NCBI RefSeq assembly: GCF_000316115.1 | Contig: NZ_JH993797.1 | Location: 3,458,486 to 3,522,485, forward strand | Direction of reading: 5' to 3' | Origin: Leptolyngbya sp. PCC 7375 | Lineage (GTDB): Bacteria; Cyanobacteriota; Cyanobacteriia; Phormidesmidales; Phormidesmidaceae | DNA: 64,000 nt | Shown here: positions 41,787-50,909 of the stretch, in pieces | Layout of the letters: each line of letters opens with the position of its first letter | Position numbering within the stretch: position 1 is the stretch's first letter | The notes under the pieces: generated by a model | What the model saw: the letters and a program-made list of their open reading frames with translations, nothing else | What the model was told of the DNA's origin: nothing | Databases searched by the model: none | Translations under genes and position numbers: made by a program

Positions 41787-42779
41787 TCAGCGAAACATAC
41801 TACTAACGGAGCTTTCTTCGTGAATGCGCCAAATAGTCTCACCCAGCAAATTGGCAATTGTGAGGGTCGTCAGCTGAGAAAACTGACGCTCCGGTGCCAC
41901 AGGGATTGTATTCGTCACAATCACCTCTTCAAACACCCCACTGGATAAACGCTCCACTGCTGGTGGTGAAAACACGGCATGGGTAGCACAGGCATATACT
42001 TGGCGAGCCCCTTGGGCACGCAGCAATCTTGCCCCCTCCGAGATAGTTCCTCCCGTATCGATCATGTCGTCCACCAGAACAGCTGTTTTGCCCTCTACAT
42101 CGCCAATCAAATTCATGACCTCAGCGACATTGTGGGCTTGACGACGCTTATCAATAATGGCCAAAGGGGCATCGTTGAGTCGCTTGGCAATAGCTCGTGC
42201 CCGTGCCACCCCCCCTACGTCAGGGGATACCACCACTAAATCAGTCAGGCATTTGCTCGCCAAGTAATCAACCAGTACTGGAGCCCCATAGATATGATCA
42301 CAAGGAATGTCAAAGTAGCCCTGAATTTGGGATGAATGTAAGTCCATTGCCAAAACTCGATTAGCACCAGCTTGGGTAATTAAGTTGGCAACTAATTTAG
42401 CGGTAATCGATTCTCGACCGGCAGTTTTGCGGTCCGCGCGAGCGTAACCATAATACGGAATCACCGCTGTAATCTGACGAGCAGACGCCCGCCGACAAGC
42501 GTCAATCATGATCAGCAACTCCATCAAGTGATCATTGACCGGTCGACAGGTTGGCTGAATCAGATAGACATCACATCCACGGATGGATTCCTGGATTTGA
42601 ACATACAGCTCACCATCGGCAAACTGTTTACGCACCATCGGCCCCAAATCAATTCCCAGGTAACGAGCAACCTCCCTTGAGAGGGCTGGATTCGATGACC
42701 CTGAAAATAACTTCAGGCGACTGTTGTCTTCTAAGCTAGGTACAGTGGGTTTAGCAGGCAGTGTTGCAGAGCTGATCAC
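41787..42779 (-). CDS. prs: Ribose-phosphate pyrophosphokinase (PRPP synthetase)
   Basis: This enzyme makes PRPP from ribose 5-phosphate and ATP for nucleotide, His, Trp and NAD synthesis. The 330-residue protein has FSGSSNPALS, the ATP-binding flexible loop in RADRKTAGRESITAKL, MDLHSSQIQGYF, VVSPDVGGVARARA and the PRPP loop VLVDDMIDTGGT. The N-terminal about 20 residues precede the conserved start. It is monocistronic with its own terminator and a long empty upstream region. Confidence 0.97.
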   Translation of the reverse strand: MISSATLPAKPTVPSLEDNSRLKLFSGSSNPALSREVARYLGIDLGPMVRKQFADGELYVQIQESIRGCDVYLIQPTCRPVNDHLMELLIMIDACRRASARQITAVIPYYGYARADRKTAGRESITAKLVANLITQAGANRVLAMDLHSSQIQGYFDIPCDHIYGAPVLVDYLASKCLTDLVVVSPDVGGVARARAIAKRLNDAPLAIIDKRRQAHNVAEVMNLIGDVEGKTAVLVDDMIDTGGTISEGARLLRAQGARQVYACATHAVFSPPAVERLSSGVFEEVIVTNTIPVAPERQFSQLTTLTIANLLGETIWRIHEESSVSSMFR

Positions 42780-43539
42780 GGCAGGCCCTCAAAGCATACT
42801 GAGCGAATTCATGCAAATCGTAACATCGGTCTTAGAATAATTTGCTCTGTTTTTCCCTAAGTGAGATATTTCTTCGACACACACACTAAGTTTTTGATAT
42901 CGGTAAAAACATCAAGTTTTTAGTAAGTGGCCAAACAGTAGAGAATTAGACATCTATGAGTTTTTTCTCATCTTAGAAAAACTGTCTCTAACCTCAGTAA
43001 TAGCTATTTAGCATAACGCTTCAATGTCTATCACTTAGAACGAAATGACAGAAATATGCTGAAATTCAGCGTACTCAAGTCATCAAATCATGGCTTGTGG
43101 CATAAGCATGTGCATTTTTATGTGGAATTGTTATTTAGGCAATTGATTTGCATGAGTAATCAATGCCAGATTTAAAATTTTGAAGCCACACGTTTACCCT
43201 GCTTTTATGCAAGTTTTAGATGACTAACAAAAAGTCAAATTAGTTTTCAAAAGCTGTAGCTTGAACCACCAGATTTCAGCAACATTTGTATATTGCAGAT
43301 TGTGTATTTCAGAATACAATTTGGTTCAGATTTTATCAGACAGATCAGCCATTAGTACATCTCTTGCCTAAATATTCCTAACTAACTCCTGCCCAAGTTC
43401 GTACAGGCTTTAGAGACCTGGATGTAGTGCTATAACAACTAAAAATCAAGAATTTAGCTGGGTATAATCACAGTCCCACCAATGTATAAATATGCATTAT
43501 TTCAATGGGCCTCTCAGAAACTTGCTTTAAAGAAATGCA
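42780..43539. other. Long AT-rich region without a recognised gene
   Basis: The 760 bp upstream of prs hold no convincing protein frame. There are several hairpins: ATGAG/CTCAT around T6 (42956-42971), GCTGAA/TTCAGC (43058-43070), and GGC-AATTGATT with AATCAATGCC (43138-43167). It could hide a small RNA gene or a long leader for prs, but I recognise no family. Confidence 0.35.
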
Positions 43540-43851
43540 CTAATCAAGCAGCCACTCGGAAGCCCGTCTTCCTAAATCGATAGGAATACTAACGGCTTTA
43601 CCCAATCTAGGACGCTCATTCGTTTGCTCAATTGCAGTTTGCACCTGAGTCAAACACCCCATGGCTTCTAGATACAGCACAATATCTTTCAGATGGGCCA
43701 AATACTCGTCCTCATCCATGGGGAAAGAAACCTGCTCTAGATAACGCCACATCACTTGGAAAAAGACCTTGGTAGACGTCTTGCGGATTTGAACGTCAAA
43801 GGAATAGCCCCATTTATTGATGAGTAGCTCTTGAAAGTCTTCTGGGGTCAT
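43540..43851 (-). CDS. DUF3067 family protein
   Basis: A 103-residue soluble protein. MTPEDFQELLINKWGYSFDVQIRK, VMWRYLEQVSFPMDEDEYLAHL and the final LGRRASEWLL are diagnostic of DUF3067, found in cyanobacteria and plant plastids. Its function is not known to me. It is divergent from petC-petA, a placement I believe is common in cyanobacteria and suggestive of a role around the cytochrome b6f complex; that is inference. Confidence 0.8.
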   Translation of the reverse strand: MTPEDFQELLINKWGYSFDVQIRKTSTKVFFQVMWRYLEQVSFPMDEDEYLAHLKDIVLYLEAMGCLTQVQTAIEQTNERPRLGKAVSIPIDLGRRASEWLLD

Positions 43852-44253
43852 AGGTCGCTAAATTGCTCGCTATTTTACATTTATTTACACGATTTCAGAT
43901 AACGCACCTCTGTGCGAAGTAAATAAGATACAGATTTTCAAATCATAGGCTCAGATAGTTAGCAAATGAGGTGTGGTCTAGGGAGCAACTGTCTGGTGAG
44001 GGTTTGAGTCTTGTTAAGTCATGGTTTTGCCATGGCTTAACAAGCTTAAAAAGCGACACCTACTAACTATTGAAACCAGTGAGCCTTAGGAAGAACAGTT
44101 TTTCTGAGGCGGCTAAATGCAATAATACTCATAGCAATTTGCAAACTTCTGTGACGATATGAGCCGCAAATGTACTTGTGGTTACTTGTTACAGAGATTT
44201 GTACTGGGCGATGCAGCCTTTGGATTCATACTCGCATATATAGTCTGACAGTT
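43852..44253. promoter_or_regulatory. Control region between DUF3067 gene and petC
   Basis: About 400 bp with the petCA promoter. A large hairpin lies at 44010-44044. No gene is seen. Confidence 0.45.
44010..44044. other. 15-bp hairpin upstream of petC
   Basis: CTTGTTAAGTCATGG (44010-44024) pairs with CCATGGCTTAACAAG (44030-44044), with one G-U pair and a 5-nt loop. No T-tract follows on either strand. Its position about 210 bp before the petC ATG suggests a leader structure, operator or end of a small RNA. Confidence 0.5.
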
Positions 44254-44799
44254 ATGGCTCAAGCTTCTGGAAACCCTGATGTCCCTGATTTAGGGCGTCG
44301 CCAATTTATGAATCTGCTCACCTTTGGAGCAGCAACTGGTACGGCTGTGGGCGCTCTCTATCCCATTGTTAAGTACTTTTTACCTCCGAGCAGCGGCTCA
44401 GCCGGTGGCGGTGTTACTGCTAAGGATGAATTAGGTAACGATGTGGTGGCTACCAGTTATCTAGAGACTCACGGTGCTGGTGACCGCTCTTTGGTTCAAG
44501 GCTTAAAGGGTGATCCAACGTATTTGGTCGTAACTGACGATGGTACTCTTGACAGCTACGCCGTTAATGCCGTGTGCACACACTTGGGTTGCGTTGTTCC
44601 TTGGAACGCTAGCGAGAACAAGTTTAAGTGCCCTTGCCATGGTTCTCAGTATGATGCCACTGGTAAGGTAGTTCGTGGCCCAGCACCTCTTTCTTTGGCC
44701 CTGGCTAACACAAGTGTATCCAAAGATGATGACAAGGTAACTCTAAGCCCTTGGACCGACACCGACTTTAGAACAGGCGATGCTCCTTGGTGGGCTTAG
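44254..44799 (+). CDS. petC: Cytochrome b6f Rieske iron-sulfur protein
   Basis: The Rieske subunit passes electrons from plastoquinol to cytochrome f. The 181-residue protein has the N-terminal GRRQFMNLLTFG with a twin-Arg type helix (about 18-42), the hinge of Gly/Ser, and the 2Fe-2S ligands in CTHLGC (108-113) and CPCHG (126-130). I chose ATG 44254 (MAQASGNPDVPDLGRR) because homologues begin this way; an upstream frame from 44170 is not conserved. petA follows after 55 bp. Confidence 0.96.
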   Translation: MAQASGNPDVPDLGRRQFMNLLTFGAATGTAVGALYPIVKYFLPPSSGSAGGGVTAKDELGNDVVATSYLETHGAGDRSLVQGLKGDPTYLVVTDDGTLDSYAVNAVCTHLGCVVPWNASENKFKCPCHGSQYDATGKVVRGPAPLSLALANTSVSKDDDKVTLSPWTDTDFRTGDAPWWA

Positions 44800-44854
44800 G
44801 TTGTCTGTTTCATTTGATTTCTCTCTACGTAATTGGATTGCTAGTGTGCGACGG

Positions 44855-45823
44855 ATGGAATTTAACTTTTTAAGCGTGTTCAATAAGCTGCTGAAGGTAA
44901 TCGCTTCTAGTGCTTTAGTTGCGATCGCAACCCTAAGCCTGGTACTGACCAATGCTCAATCAGCAGCCGCCTATCCTTTCTGGGCCCAGGAAAACTACGA
45001 AACTCCTCGTGAAGCAACTGGCCGCATTGTTTGTGCCAACTGCCATTTAGGTCAGAAGAAGACTGAGATTGAAGTGCCTCAAGCTGTACTACCTGACACT
45101 GTCTTTAAGGCAGTGGTCAAGGTACCCTATGACCTTGATTCTCAGCAAGTACTGGGCGATGGTAGCAAAGGTGGGTTGAATGTAGGTGCAGTTCTAATGC
45201 TGCCTGACGGTTTTCAACTAGCTCCGGAAGATCGCATTCCGGAAGAGATTAAGGAAGAAGTTGGTAGCACCTATTTCATGCCTTATAGTGATGAGCATCC
45301 AAACTGGTTGCTAGTTGGCCCTGTCCCTGGTGAGCAGTATCAGGAAATTGTTTTCCCTGTTCTATCGCCTGACCCAACTACTGATAACAACGTTAGCTTT
45401 GGTAAGTATCAGATCCACATTGGTGGCAACCGTGGTCGTGGTCAACTTTACCCCACAGGTCAAGCAACTAATAATGTGGTTTACACCGCATCTAAGGGTG
45501 GCGTGATTACAGACGTTGTTAAGGGCGACAACGGTACTGAGGTCACTATCAAAACCGCTGATGGTGAAACCGTTACCGAAAGCCTACAACCTGGTCCAGA
45601 GCTAATTGTTGCCAAGGGCGATACTGTTGAAACGGGTGCTGCTTTAACCAATGACCCCAACGTTGGTGGTTTTGGTCAGCATGACACTGAGATTGTTCTA
45701 CAAAGTCCTGGTCGCATTAAGGGACTGCTAGCCTTTTTAGGAGCCGCAGCAGTGACTCAGATTATGTTGGTGCTCAAGAAGAAGCAGGTTGAAACTGTTC
45801 AGGCTGCAAATGTGACCTTCTAG
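44855..45823 (+). CDS. petA: Cytochrome f
   Basis: Cytochrome f is the c-type haem subunit of cytochrome b6f that reduces plastocyanin or cytochrome c6. From ATG 44855 it is 322 residues. The signal peptide is 1-39 and the mature N-terminus YPFWAQ has Tyr40 as axial haem ligand. The haem motif is CANCH (60-64). The large lumenal domain includes KVPYD, GLNVGAVLMLP and EIVFPVLSPDP, and one C-terminal transmembrane helix (about 288-306) follows. Sites upstream of ATG 44855, including GTG 44846, are possible but less likely starts. Confidence 0.97.
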   Translation: MEFNFLSVFNKLLKVIASSALVAIATLSLVLTNAQSAAAYPFWAQENYETPREATGRIVCANCHLGQKKTEIEVPQAVLPDTVFKAVVKVPYDLDSQQVLGDGSKGGLNVGAVLMLPDGFQLAPEDRIPEEIKEEVGSTYFMPYSDEHPNWLLVGPVPGEQYQEIVFPVLSPDPTTDNNVSFGKYQIHIGGNRGRGQLYPTGQATNNVVYTASKGGVITDVVKGDNGTEVTIKTADGETVTESLQPGPELIVAKGDTVETGAALTNDPNVGGFGQHDTEIVLQSPGRIKGLLAFLGAAAVTQIMLVLKKKQVETVQAANVTF

Positions 45824-45854
45824 ATTCATTCCATTACCTTGAGCTTGGAACCTG

Positions 45855-45886
45855 AGGGGCGGTACTTTTTTGTACCGCCCCTTTTT
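45855..45886 (+). terminator. Rho-independent terminator of petC-petA
   Basis: AGGGGCGGTAC (45855-45865) and GTACCGCCCCT (45872-45882) form a perfect 11-bp stem around T6, followed by TTTTT. It begins 31 bp after the petA stop. Confidence 0.92.
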
Positions 45887-46033
45887 GGTGAGCCATTTAT
45901 GACAGACACCGATTGAGCCATGAGCGTAATCTAATTCTTGCTAACGCTCTGCGCCATATCTTCCGGCACCAAACCGGCTTACCATAGGAAATGATGAGGC
46001 TAGAGAGCCATAGCAGTAATATTCACCCGTTTA

Positions 46034-47485
46034 ATGAGCGTAGTCCTTTACAACACCCTATCCCGCCGCAAGGAACCCTTTCAGCCGTTAGAAGCGGGTA
46101 CGGCCAAGATTTACTGCTGCGGTGTAACGGTTTATGACTATTGCCACCTGGGCCATGCTCGTTGCTATGTGGTTTGGGATACAGTACGTCGCTATCTGCA
46201 ATGGCGCGGCTACGATGTGCATTATGTTCAAAACTTTACCGATATCGACGATAAAATTTTGAACCGTGCCCGCCAAGAGGGCACCACCATGGAGGCCGTT
46301 TCAAAACGATTTATTCAGGCCTACCACGAAGATATGGCGCGGCTGAACATATTGGAAGCCGATGAGTATACTTACGCCACTCACACCATCGACGGCATTA
46401 AACGCCTGATTGGTGAATTAGAAAACAAGGGGTATGCCTACGCCACTGGGGGCGATGTGTATTACAAAGTACGCAAGTTTGATGGCTATGGTAAGCTCTC
46501 GGGTCGTAAGTTAGATGATATGCAAGCTGGTGCCAGCGGTCGAGTAGCGGGTGGCGAATCGAAAAAGCAAGATCCGTTTGATTTTGCCCTATGGAAAGGG
46601 GCTAAACCGGAAGAACCTTCATGGGAATCACCGTGGGGTCCAGGACGTCCTGGTTGGCACATTGAGTGCTCAGCTATGGTGCGAGATCGCATGGGTGACA
46701 CCATCGATATTCACATGGGGGGAGGCGATCTCACCTTTCCACACCATGAGAATGAAATCGCCCAGTCAGAAGCGGCTACAGGTCACCCTCTCTCCCAGTA
46801 CTGGATGCACAATGGCATGGTGAATGTGAACGGTGAAAAGATGTCCAAGTCTTTGGGCAATTTCACCACCATTCGTCAGCTATTGGATTCAGATGACGGT
46901 CTGCACCCCATGGCGTTACGCCTCTTTCTCTGCCAGGCTCAATATCGTAAACCAGTGGACTTCACGGCGGATGCGATCGCATCCGCCACCAAAAGTTGGC
47001 AGACGCTCAAAGACGGCCTGCTATTTGGCGCTAACCATGGCTCTCAGTTGCATTGGGCCGAGACAAATACTTTGGAACTCGATTACGAGAGCAATGCCAT
47101 ACAGCGTTTTCAGGCCGCTATGGATGATGATTTCAATACTCCTGAAGCGGTAGCCGTTCTCTTTGAACTCGCCAAGGAACTCCGCCGCCAAGGTAATCTC
47201 TTGATCCATGAGGGCAAAGCTGATGCAGATAGTGACAGCCTACGGCAGCAATGGCACACACTAGTTTGCCTTGCCCAGGTCCTGGGTATTGAGGCCACCC
47301 CAGAGGATAACCCTATTGAGCAGGACGGTCCCAGTGACGAGGAAATCGCCAATTTGATCGAGCAGAGACTAGCTGCTAAAAAAGCAAAAGACTTCGCTCT
47401 AGCCGACAAAATTCGCAATGACCTGACCGCCCAGGGCATAACTCTCATTGACAAACCTGGTGGTGTAACCGAGTGGCATCGGTAA
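46034..47485 (+). CDS. cysS: Cysteinyl-tRNA synthetase
   Basis: A class I aminoacyl-tRNA synthetase of 483 residues. Visible are the zinc Cys in YCCGVTVYD, the HIGH-type motif HLGHAR (about 37-42), FTDIDDKIL, WHIECSAM, the zinc residues in HHENEIAQSEA, and KMSKSLGNF. The C-terminal DALR domain is present, ending with AKDFALADKIRNDL. trmH follows after 6 bp, so they form an operon. Confidence 0.97.
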   Translation: MSVVLYNTLSRRKEPFQPLEAGTAKIYCCGVTVYDYCHLGHARCYVVWDTVRRYLQWRGYDVHYVQNFTDIDDKILNRARQEGTTMEAVSKRFIQAYHEDMARLNILEADEYTYATHTIDGIKRLIGELENKGYAYATGGDVYYKVRKFDGYGKLSGRKLDDMQAGASGRVAGGESKKQDPFDFALWKGAKPEEPSWESPWGPGRPGWHIECSAMVRDRMGDTIDIHMGGGDLTFPHHENEIAQSEAATGHPLSQYWMHNGMVNVNGEKMSKSLGNFTTIRQLLDSDDGLHPMALRLFLCQAQYRKPVDFTADAIASATKSWQTLKDGLLFGANHGSQLHWAETNTLELDYESNAIQRFQAAMDDDFNTPEAVAVLFELAKELRRQGNLLIHEGKADADSDSLRQQWHTLVCLAQVLGIEATPEDNPIEQDGPSDEEIANLIEQRLAAKKAKDFALADKIRNDLTAQGITLIDKPGGVTEWHR

Positions 47486-47491
47486 GGACAG

Positions 47492-48196
47492 ATGAGCACT
47501 GCCCACCGTCCAGTGAGTAATGAGACTACCGAGGAACTCATTAATTATCTGGGAAAGTTTTTGACAGAGGAACGAAGGGCCAAAATTGAAACGGTTTTAG
47601 CCTATCGCACTCGCTATGTCACTGTAGCGCTTGAGGATCTGCACACCAGCCAAAATGCTGGGGCTGTATTGCGTAACTGCGATCACTTTGGCATCCAAGA
47701 TGTACATATCATCGAACAAACCACGAGCTTTAAGGTTAATCTCAATGTCACTAGAGGTTGCCAGAAGTGGTTAACGACCCATCGTTACGCCAAACAACGG
47801 GACAATACACGCAATTGCATTGCAACCCTCAAAGCTAAAGGCTATTGCATCGTAGCAACGACACCACACACAGAGGCTTTAGAGCTATCTGCGTTGCCAA
47901 CCGAGCGGTCCATCGCCTTACTCTTTGGCAATGAGTTGGATGGATTATCAGAGATTGCCATGGCTGAAGCCGATAGGTTACTCAAAATTCCAATGTATGG
48001 CTTTAGTGAAAGCTTTAATATCTCAGTTAGTGCCGCGCTCTGTTTGCAGAGTATTTGCGATCGCATCCGCCATTCTACTCATCCTTGGCAACTGACTCCC
48101 GCAGAGAAACAAACACTACGGCTACAGTGGTACCGGAATTCTTGTAAAAATAGTCAGCAATTGGAAGCAAGTTTTTGGAAAACATTGGGGGAGTAG
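47492..48196 (+). CDS. trmH: tRNA (guanosine-18-2'-O)-methyltransferase TrmH
   Basis: A SPOUT-family enzyme that methylates the ribose of G18 in tRNA. The 234-residue protein has motif 1 TSQNAGAVLRNCDHFG with the catalytic Arg, motif 2 ALLFGNELDGLS and motif 3 IPMYGFSESFNISVSAA, which form the trefoil-knot S-adenosylmethionine site. The C-terminal WYRNS region is typical of TrmH rather than TrmL or RlmB. It is co-transcribed with cysS. Confidence 0.93.
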   Translation: MSTAHRPVSNETTEELINYLGKFLTEERRAKIETVLAYRTRYVTVALEDLHTSQNAGAVLRNCDHFGIQDVHIIEQTTSFKVNLNVTRGCQKWLTTHRYAKQRDNTRNCIATLKAKGYCIVATTPHTEALELSALPTERSIALLFGNELDGLSEIAMAEADRLLKIPMYGFSESFNISVSAALCLQSICDRIRHSTHPWQLTPAEKQTLRLQWYRNSCKNSQQLEASFWKTLGE

Positions 48197-48265
48197 GGAA
48201 TGGAGCGTGGAGAACAGCCTCTGCCCCCATATCCACTCCATACTCTCTACTCCATACCCCTCATG
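48186..48265. repeat. Purine-rich imperfect palindromic repeat
   Basis: GGGGGAGTAGGGAATGGAG on the left and CTCCATACTCTCTACTCC on the right are imperfect inverted copies, themselves made of GGAGTAG-like units. Such repeats are common dispersed intergenic sequences in cyanobacteria. It sits between convergent trmH and rsgA, where its hairpin could end both transcripts. Confidence 0.5.
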
Positions 48266-48274
48266 CGCCAAAAC

Positions 48275-49390
48275 TCAAAACCCATATTCCTCTAGCACTG
48301 CATCATCGAAATCATCAATGGACTTCGCTCCCATCACGTCGTAGCACATGTCTTGCAAGTCTTGATGATGACGACGACGGGATGTGCGACGGTATTTTTT
48401 AGCCTCTAGCTTCGGCTCGTGTTGTACCTGACCATCGCTGCCCATCTTCACTTTTTCAGTCACCTCAGCAGCGGGACGATCATCCAACTGCTGCTGATGG
48501 TGCAGTACTTCATTGAGTAAAGACAGGTAATAGTCATAGCGCTCCCACTCACCGCGCACACTACAGCCAGGCTCATCGCGATGGAGGCAGTCATTAAACT
48601 GACAGTGGCCCGCACGCTGACGGATTTCTGGGAAACATGCCATCAACGTCTCAACGGGACAAGTCAAATCAGGTTGATTAAAACCAGGGGTATCAGCTAA
48701 CAAACCACCGGTTGGCAAATCAAATAATTCCACATGGCGCGTGGTGTGCCGCCCTCTACCCAGCTTGCCAGAAACTGCATTGGTGCGAGCATCCACATCA
48801 GGCACTAAACGGTTCAGAAGACTCGACTTTCCTACACCTGAAGGACCAGCAACAACACTAACTCGATGCTTTAAGGTCTCAATCAGAGCGACAGGTAGCG
48901 CTTTATCCTCTCGAACGCTTACTAGCAAAGGCTCATAGCCCCAATCACTTAAGCGCGTTTGCCAGTGGTCAATTGACTCCTGAGAAAGCAGATCTCGTTT
49001 ATTGAGACAAAGGGTCACGGGAATGCCCGTGGATTCTGCTTTAACTAAAAATCGACTCAGCTGAGCAGGATCTAAGGCAGGTTCGGCCAAGGCAAACACT
49101 AAAAGGATTTGGTCAACATTGGAAATAGGGGGACGGTCCAGCAAATTGGTACGCGTTTGAATGGTTGCGATCGCGCCTCGCTTATCCTGCCAATCCATCT
49201 CTTCCACCAAAACCCTATCGCCTACCACCACCTGTTGCCCAAGTTTTTTCAAACGAGCACGGCGGGTACACAAAAAATAGTGAGGTTCAGCATCTTCTAG
49301 AGACAGCTTAACTTGATAGTAATTTGCCTGACAGGCAACTACAGTTCCTTCAATGGACGATAAGGGTAAGTACTCCGTTGCTCCCCTCAT
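48275..49390 (-). CDS. rsgA: Ribosome small subunit GTPase RsgA
   Basis: RsgA is a circularly permuted GTPase for late 30S maturation. The 371-residue protein has an N-terminal OB fold and then the permuted G motifs: NKRDLL (G4), GPSGVGKSSLLN (G1), and DTPGFNQPDL (G3). The C-terminal zinc site is in the segment HCQFNDCLHRDEPGC. A charged C-terminal extension of about 75 residues (KKYRRTSRRRHHQD) is longer than in E. coli. The start overlaps the tusA stop by 4 bp (ATGA), so translation is coupled. Confidence 0.95.
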   Translation of the reverse strand: MRGATEYLPLSSIEGTVVACQANYYQVKLSLEDAEPHYFLCTRRARLKKLGQQVVVGDRVLVEEMDWQDKRGAIATIQTRTNLLDRPPISNVDQILLVFALAEPALDPAQLSRFLVKAESTGIPVTLCLNKRDLLSQESIDHWQTRLSDWGYEPLLVSVREDKALPVALIETLKHRVSVVAGPSGVGKSSLLNRLVPDVDARTNAVSGKLGRGRHTTRHVELFDLPTGGLLADTPGFNQPDLTCPVETLMACFPEIRQRAGHCQFNDCLHRDEPGCSVRGEWERYDYYLSLLNEVLHHQQQLDDRPAAEVTEKVKMGSDGQVQHEPKLEAKKYRRTSRRRHHQDLQDMCYDVMGAKSIDDFDDAVLEEYGF

Positions 49391-49638
49391 ACCACAGATC
49401 GTCGCACCTGAAGTGCAAAGTAACCTTCTGGACTTGCTTCCAATGCCTCAATCAGAAACCCTTCTGAACGTAGGCTATCGGGGACTTGCTCCACAGGTTC
49501 ACCAGCATCCAGCCAAACTTCTAAAAGTTCACCAAGCGGCATTCGTTGCAACTTGAGCTTGGTACGCACAAAATTCAGAGGACAGGGTGTCCCACGCAAA
49601 TCCAACGTTTCATCAGGTCGATTCAAAACATCCGTCAT
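49387..49638 (-). CDS. TusA-like sulfur carrier protein
   Basis: An 83-residue protein of the TusA/SirA family, which carries persulfide sulfur on the Cys of a CPxP-like motif. Here LDLRGTPCPLNFVRTKLKL has the Cys-Pro pair. It may act in tRNA thiolation or other sulfur trafficking. I chose ATG 49638; ATG 49674 would add 12 basic residues unlike the family. It lies between dnaJ (38 bp upstream) and rsgA (4-bp overlap), and the order dnaJ-tusA-rsgA looks like one operon. Confidence 0.88.
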   Translation of the reverse strand: MTDVLNRPDETLDLRGTPCPLNFVRTKLKLQRMPLGELLEVWLDAGEPVEQVPDSLRSEGFLIEALEASPEGYFALQVRRSVV

Positions 49639-49676
49639 ACTACAAAAGAAATATCTTAATCGTCGGCGTCCCAAGC

Positions 49677-50807
49677 CTAGCCCTTAAACAGACCACCTAA
49701 AAAACCTTCCAGCCCCTTCTTAGAGACTGAATCACCTCGCACTTCAGCTAATTTAGCCAGAAGTTCACGTTCTTCAGTCTTAATCCGAGTAGGAATATCC
49801 ACTAGAACAGTTAGCAAATGATTACCACGACTAACTGGATTACCCAACTTAGGCACACCACGATTTTCCATCGTCACAACTGTGTTGGGCTGGGTCCCTG
49901 GTGGCACATGCACATCCACTGGCCCATCAACAGTATCCACCTTCAAATCACAGCCTAAGATAGCCTGCAAATAACTCACCTTGAGATCCGAAAGCACATT
50001 GATGCCATCACGCTTAAACTTGCTGTGTTCTTTGACAAACAGGTATACATACAAGTCACCCGGTGGGCCACCCCGCATCCCCGCATCCCCTTCGTTGGAA
50101 ACCCTCAACCGCGTGCCATTATCTACGCCAGCAGGAATTGTAATTTTAAGCTTCTTAGTTTCCTGCTTACGCCCTGCACCGCCACAAACTTCGCAGCGAT
50201 CTTCGACAACTTCACCTGTGCCATTACAGGTAGGGCAAGCTGAAACCTGGGTAAAACTACCAAAGGGTGTGCGAGTAGCTCGACGCACCTGCCCTGAACC
50301 ACTACACGTGGAACAAGTCCGAGGACGAGTACCTGGTTTTGCACCAGACCCCTTACAGGTCATACAGTTTTCTAAATGGCTAATTTTGATCTCTTTTTCA
50401 CCGCCAAAAATAGCCTCAGTGAAGTCTAATTTCAGATCGAGACGTAGATCGTCCCCACGCATAGGACCACGTCGCTTAGCCTGACTGGGACCACCAGAAA
50501 ATCCGCTAAAGAAGCTTTCAAAGATATCGGCGAAACCACCCATATCAGAAAAATCTTGAAAGCCTGCGCCACCACCAGCCGCAGCACCACCCACACCAGC
50601 TTCGCCAAAGCGATCATACCGAGCTCTAATTTCCGGTTCAGATAAAACCTCGTACGCTCGATTGATCTCTTTGAATTTGTCTTCTGCACCCGGATCTTTA
50701 TTGACATCAGGGTGATACTTACGTGCCAGCCGCCGATAAGCGCGCTTTACTTCATCCTGATCGGCCCCCCGGGAAACACCGAGCACCTCATAGTAATCAT
50801 GAGCCAT
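49677..50807 (-). CDS. dnaJ: Chaperone DnaJ (Hsp40)
   Basis: A 376-residue class I J-protein that stimulates the DnaK ATPase. It has the J domain with HPD (YHPDVNKDPG, about 32-41), a Gly/Phe-rich region (about 75-105), four CxxCxGxG-type zinc motifs (about 150-213: CMTCKGSG, CSTCSGSG, CPTCNGTG, CEVCGGAG) and the C-terminal substrate-binding domains. It is 102 bp downstream of dnaK. Confidence 0.97.
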   Translation of the reverse strand: MAHDYYEVLGVSRGADQDEVKRAYRRLARKYHPDVNKDPGAEDKFKEINRAYEVLSEPEIRARYDRFGEAGVGGAAAGGGAGFQDFSDMGGFADIFESFFSGFSGGPSQAKRRGPMRGDDLRLDLKLDFTEAIFGGEKEIKISHLENCMTCKGSGAKPGTRPRTCSTCSGSGQVRRATRTPFGSFTQVSACPTCNGTGEVVEDRCEVCGGAGRKQETKKLKITIPAGVDNGTRLRVSNEGDAGMRGGPPGDLYVYLFVKEHSKFKRDGINVLSDLKVSYLQAILGCDLKVDTVDGPVDVHVPPGTQPNTVVTMENRGVPKLGNPVSRGNHLLTVLVDIPTRIKTEERELLAKLAEVRGDSVSKKGLEGFLGGLFKG

Positions 50808-50909
50808 AGAATGCTAGCTTAACAACGACAACTGGAAACCTATCCAACTATTCTACGTAAGCACGGCACATTACTGATTCGCAATTCCCGTACTCTAATC
50901 ATTCGGTTA

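Noticed and set aside
49981..50484. A 167-codon plus-strand frame opposite dnaJ
   Set aside because: It mirrors the conserved, Gly/Cys-rich dnaJ coding sequence and has no independent protein features.
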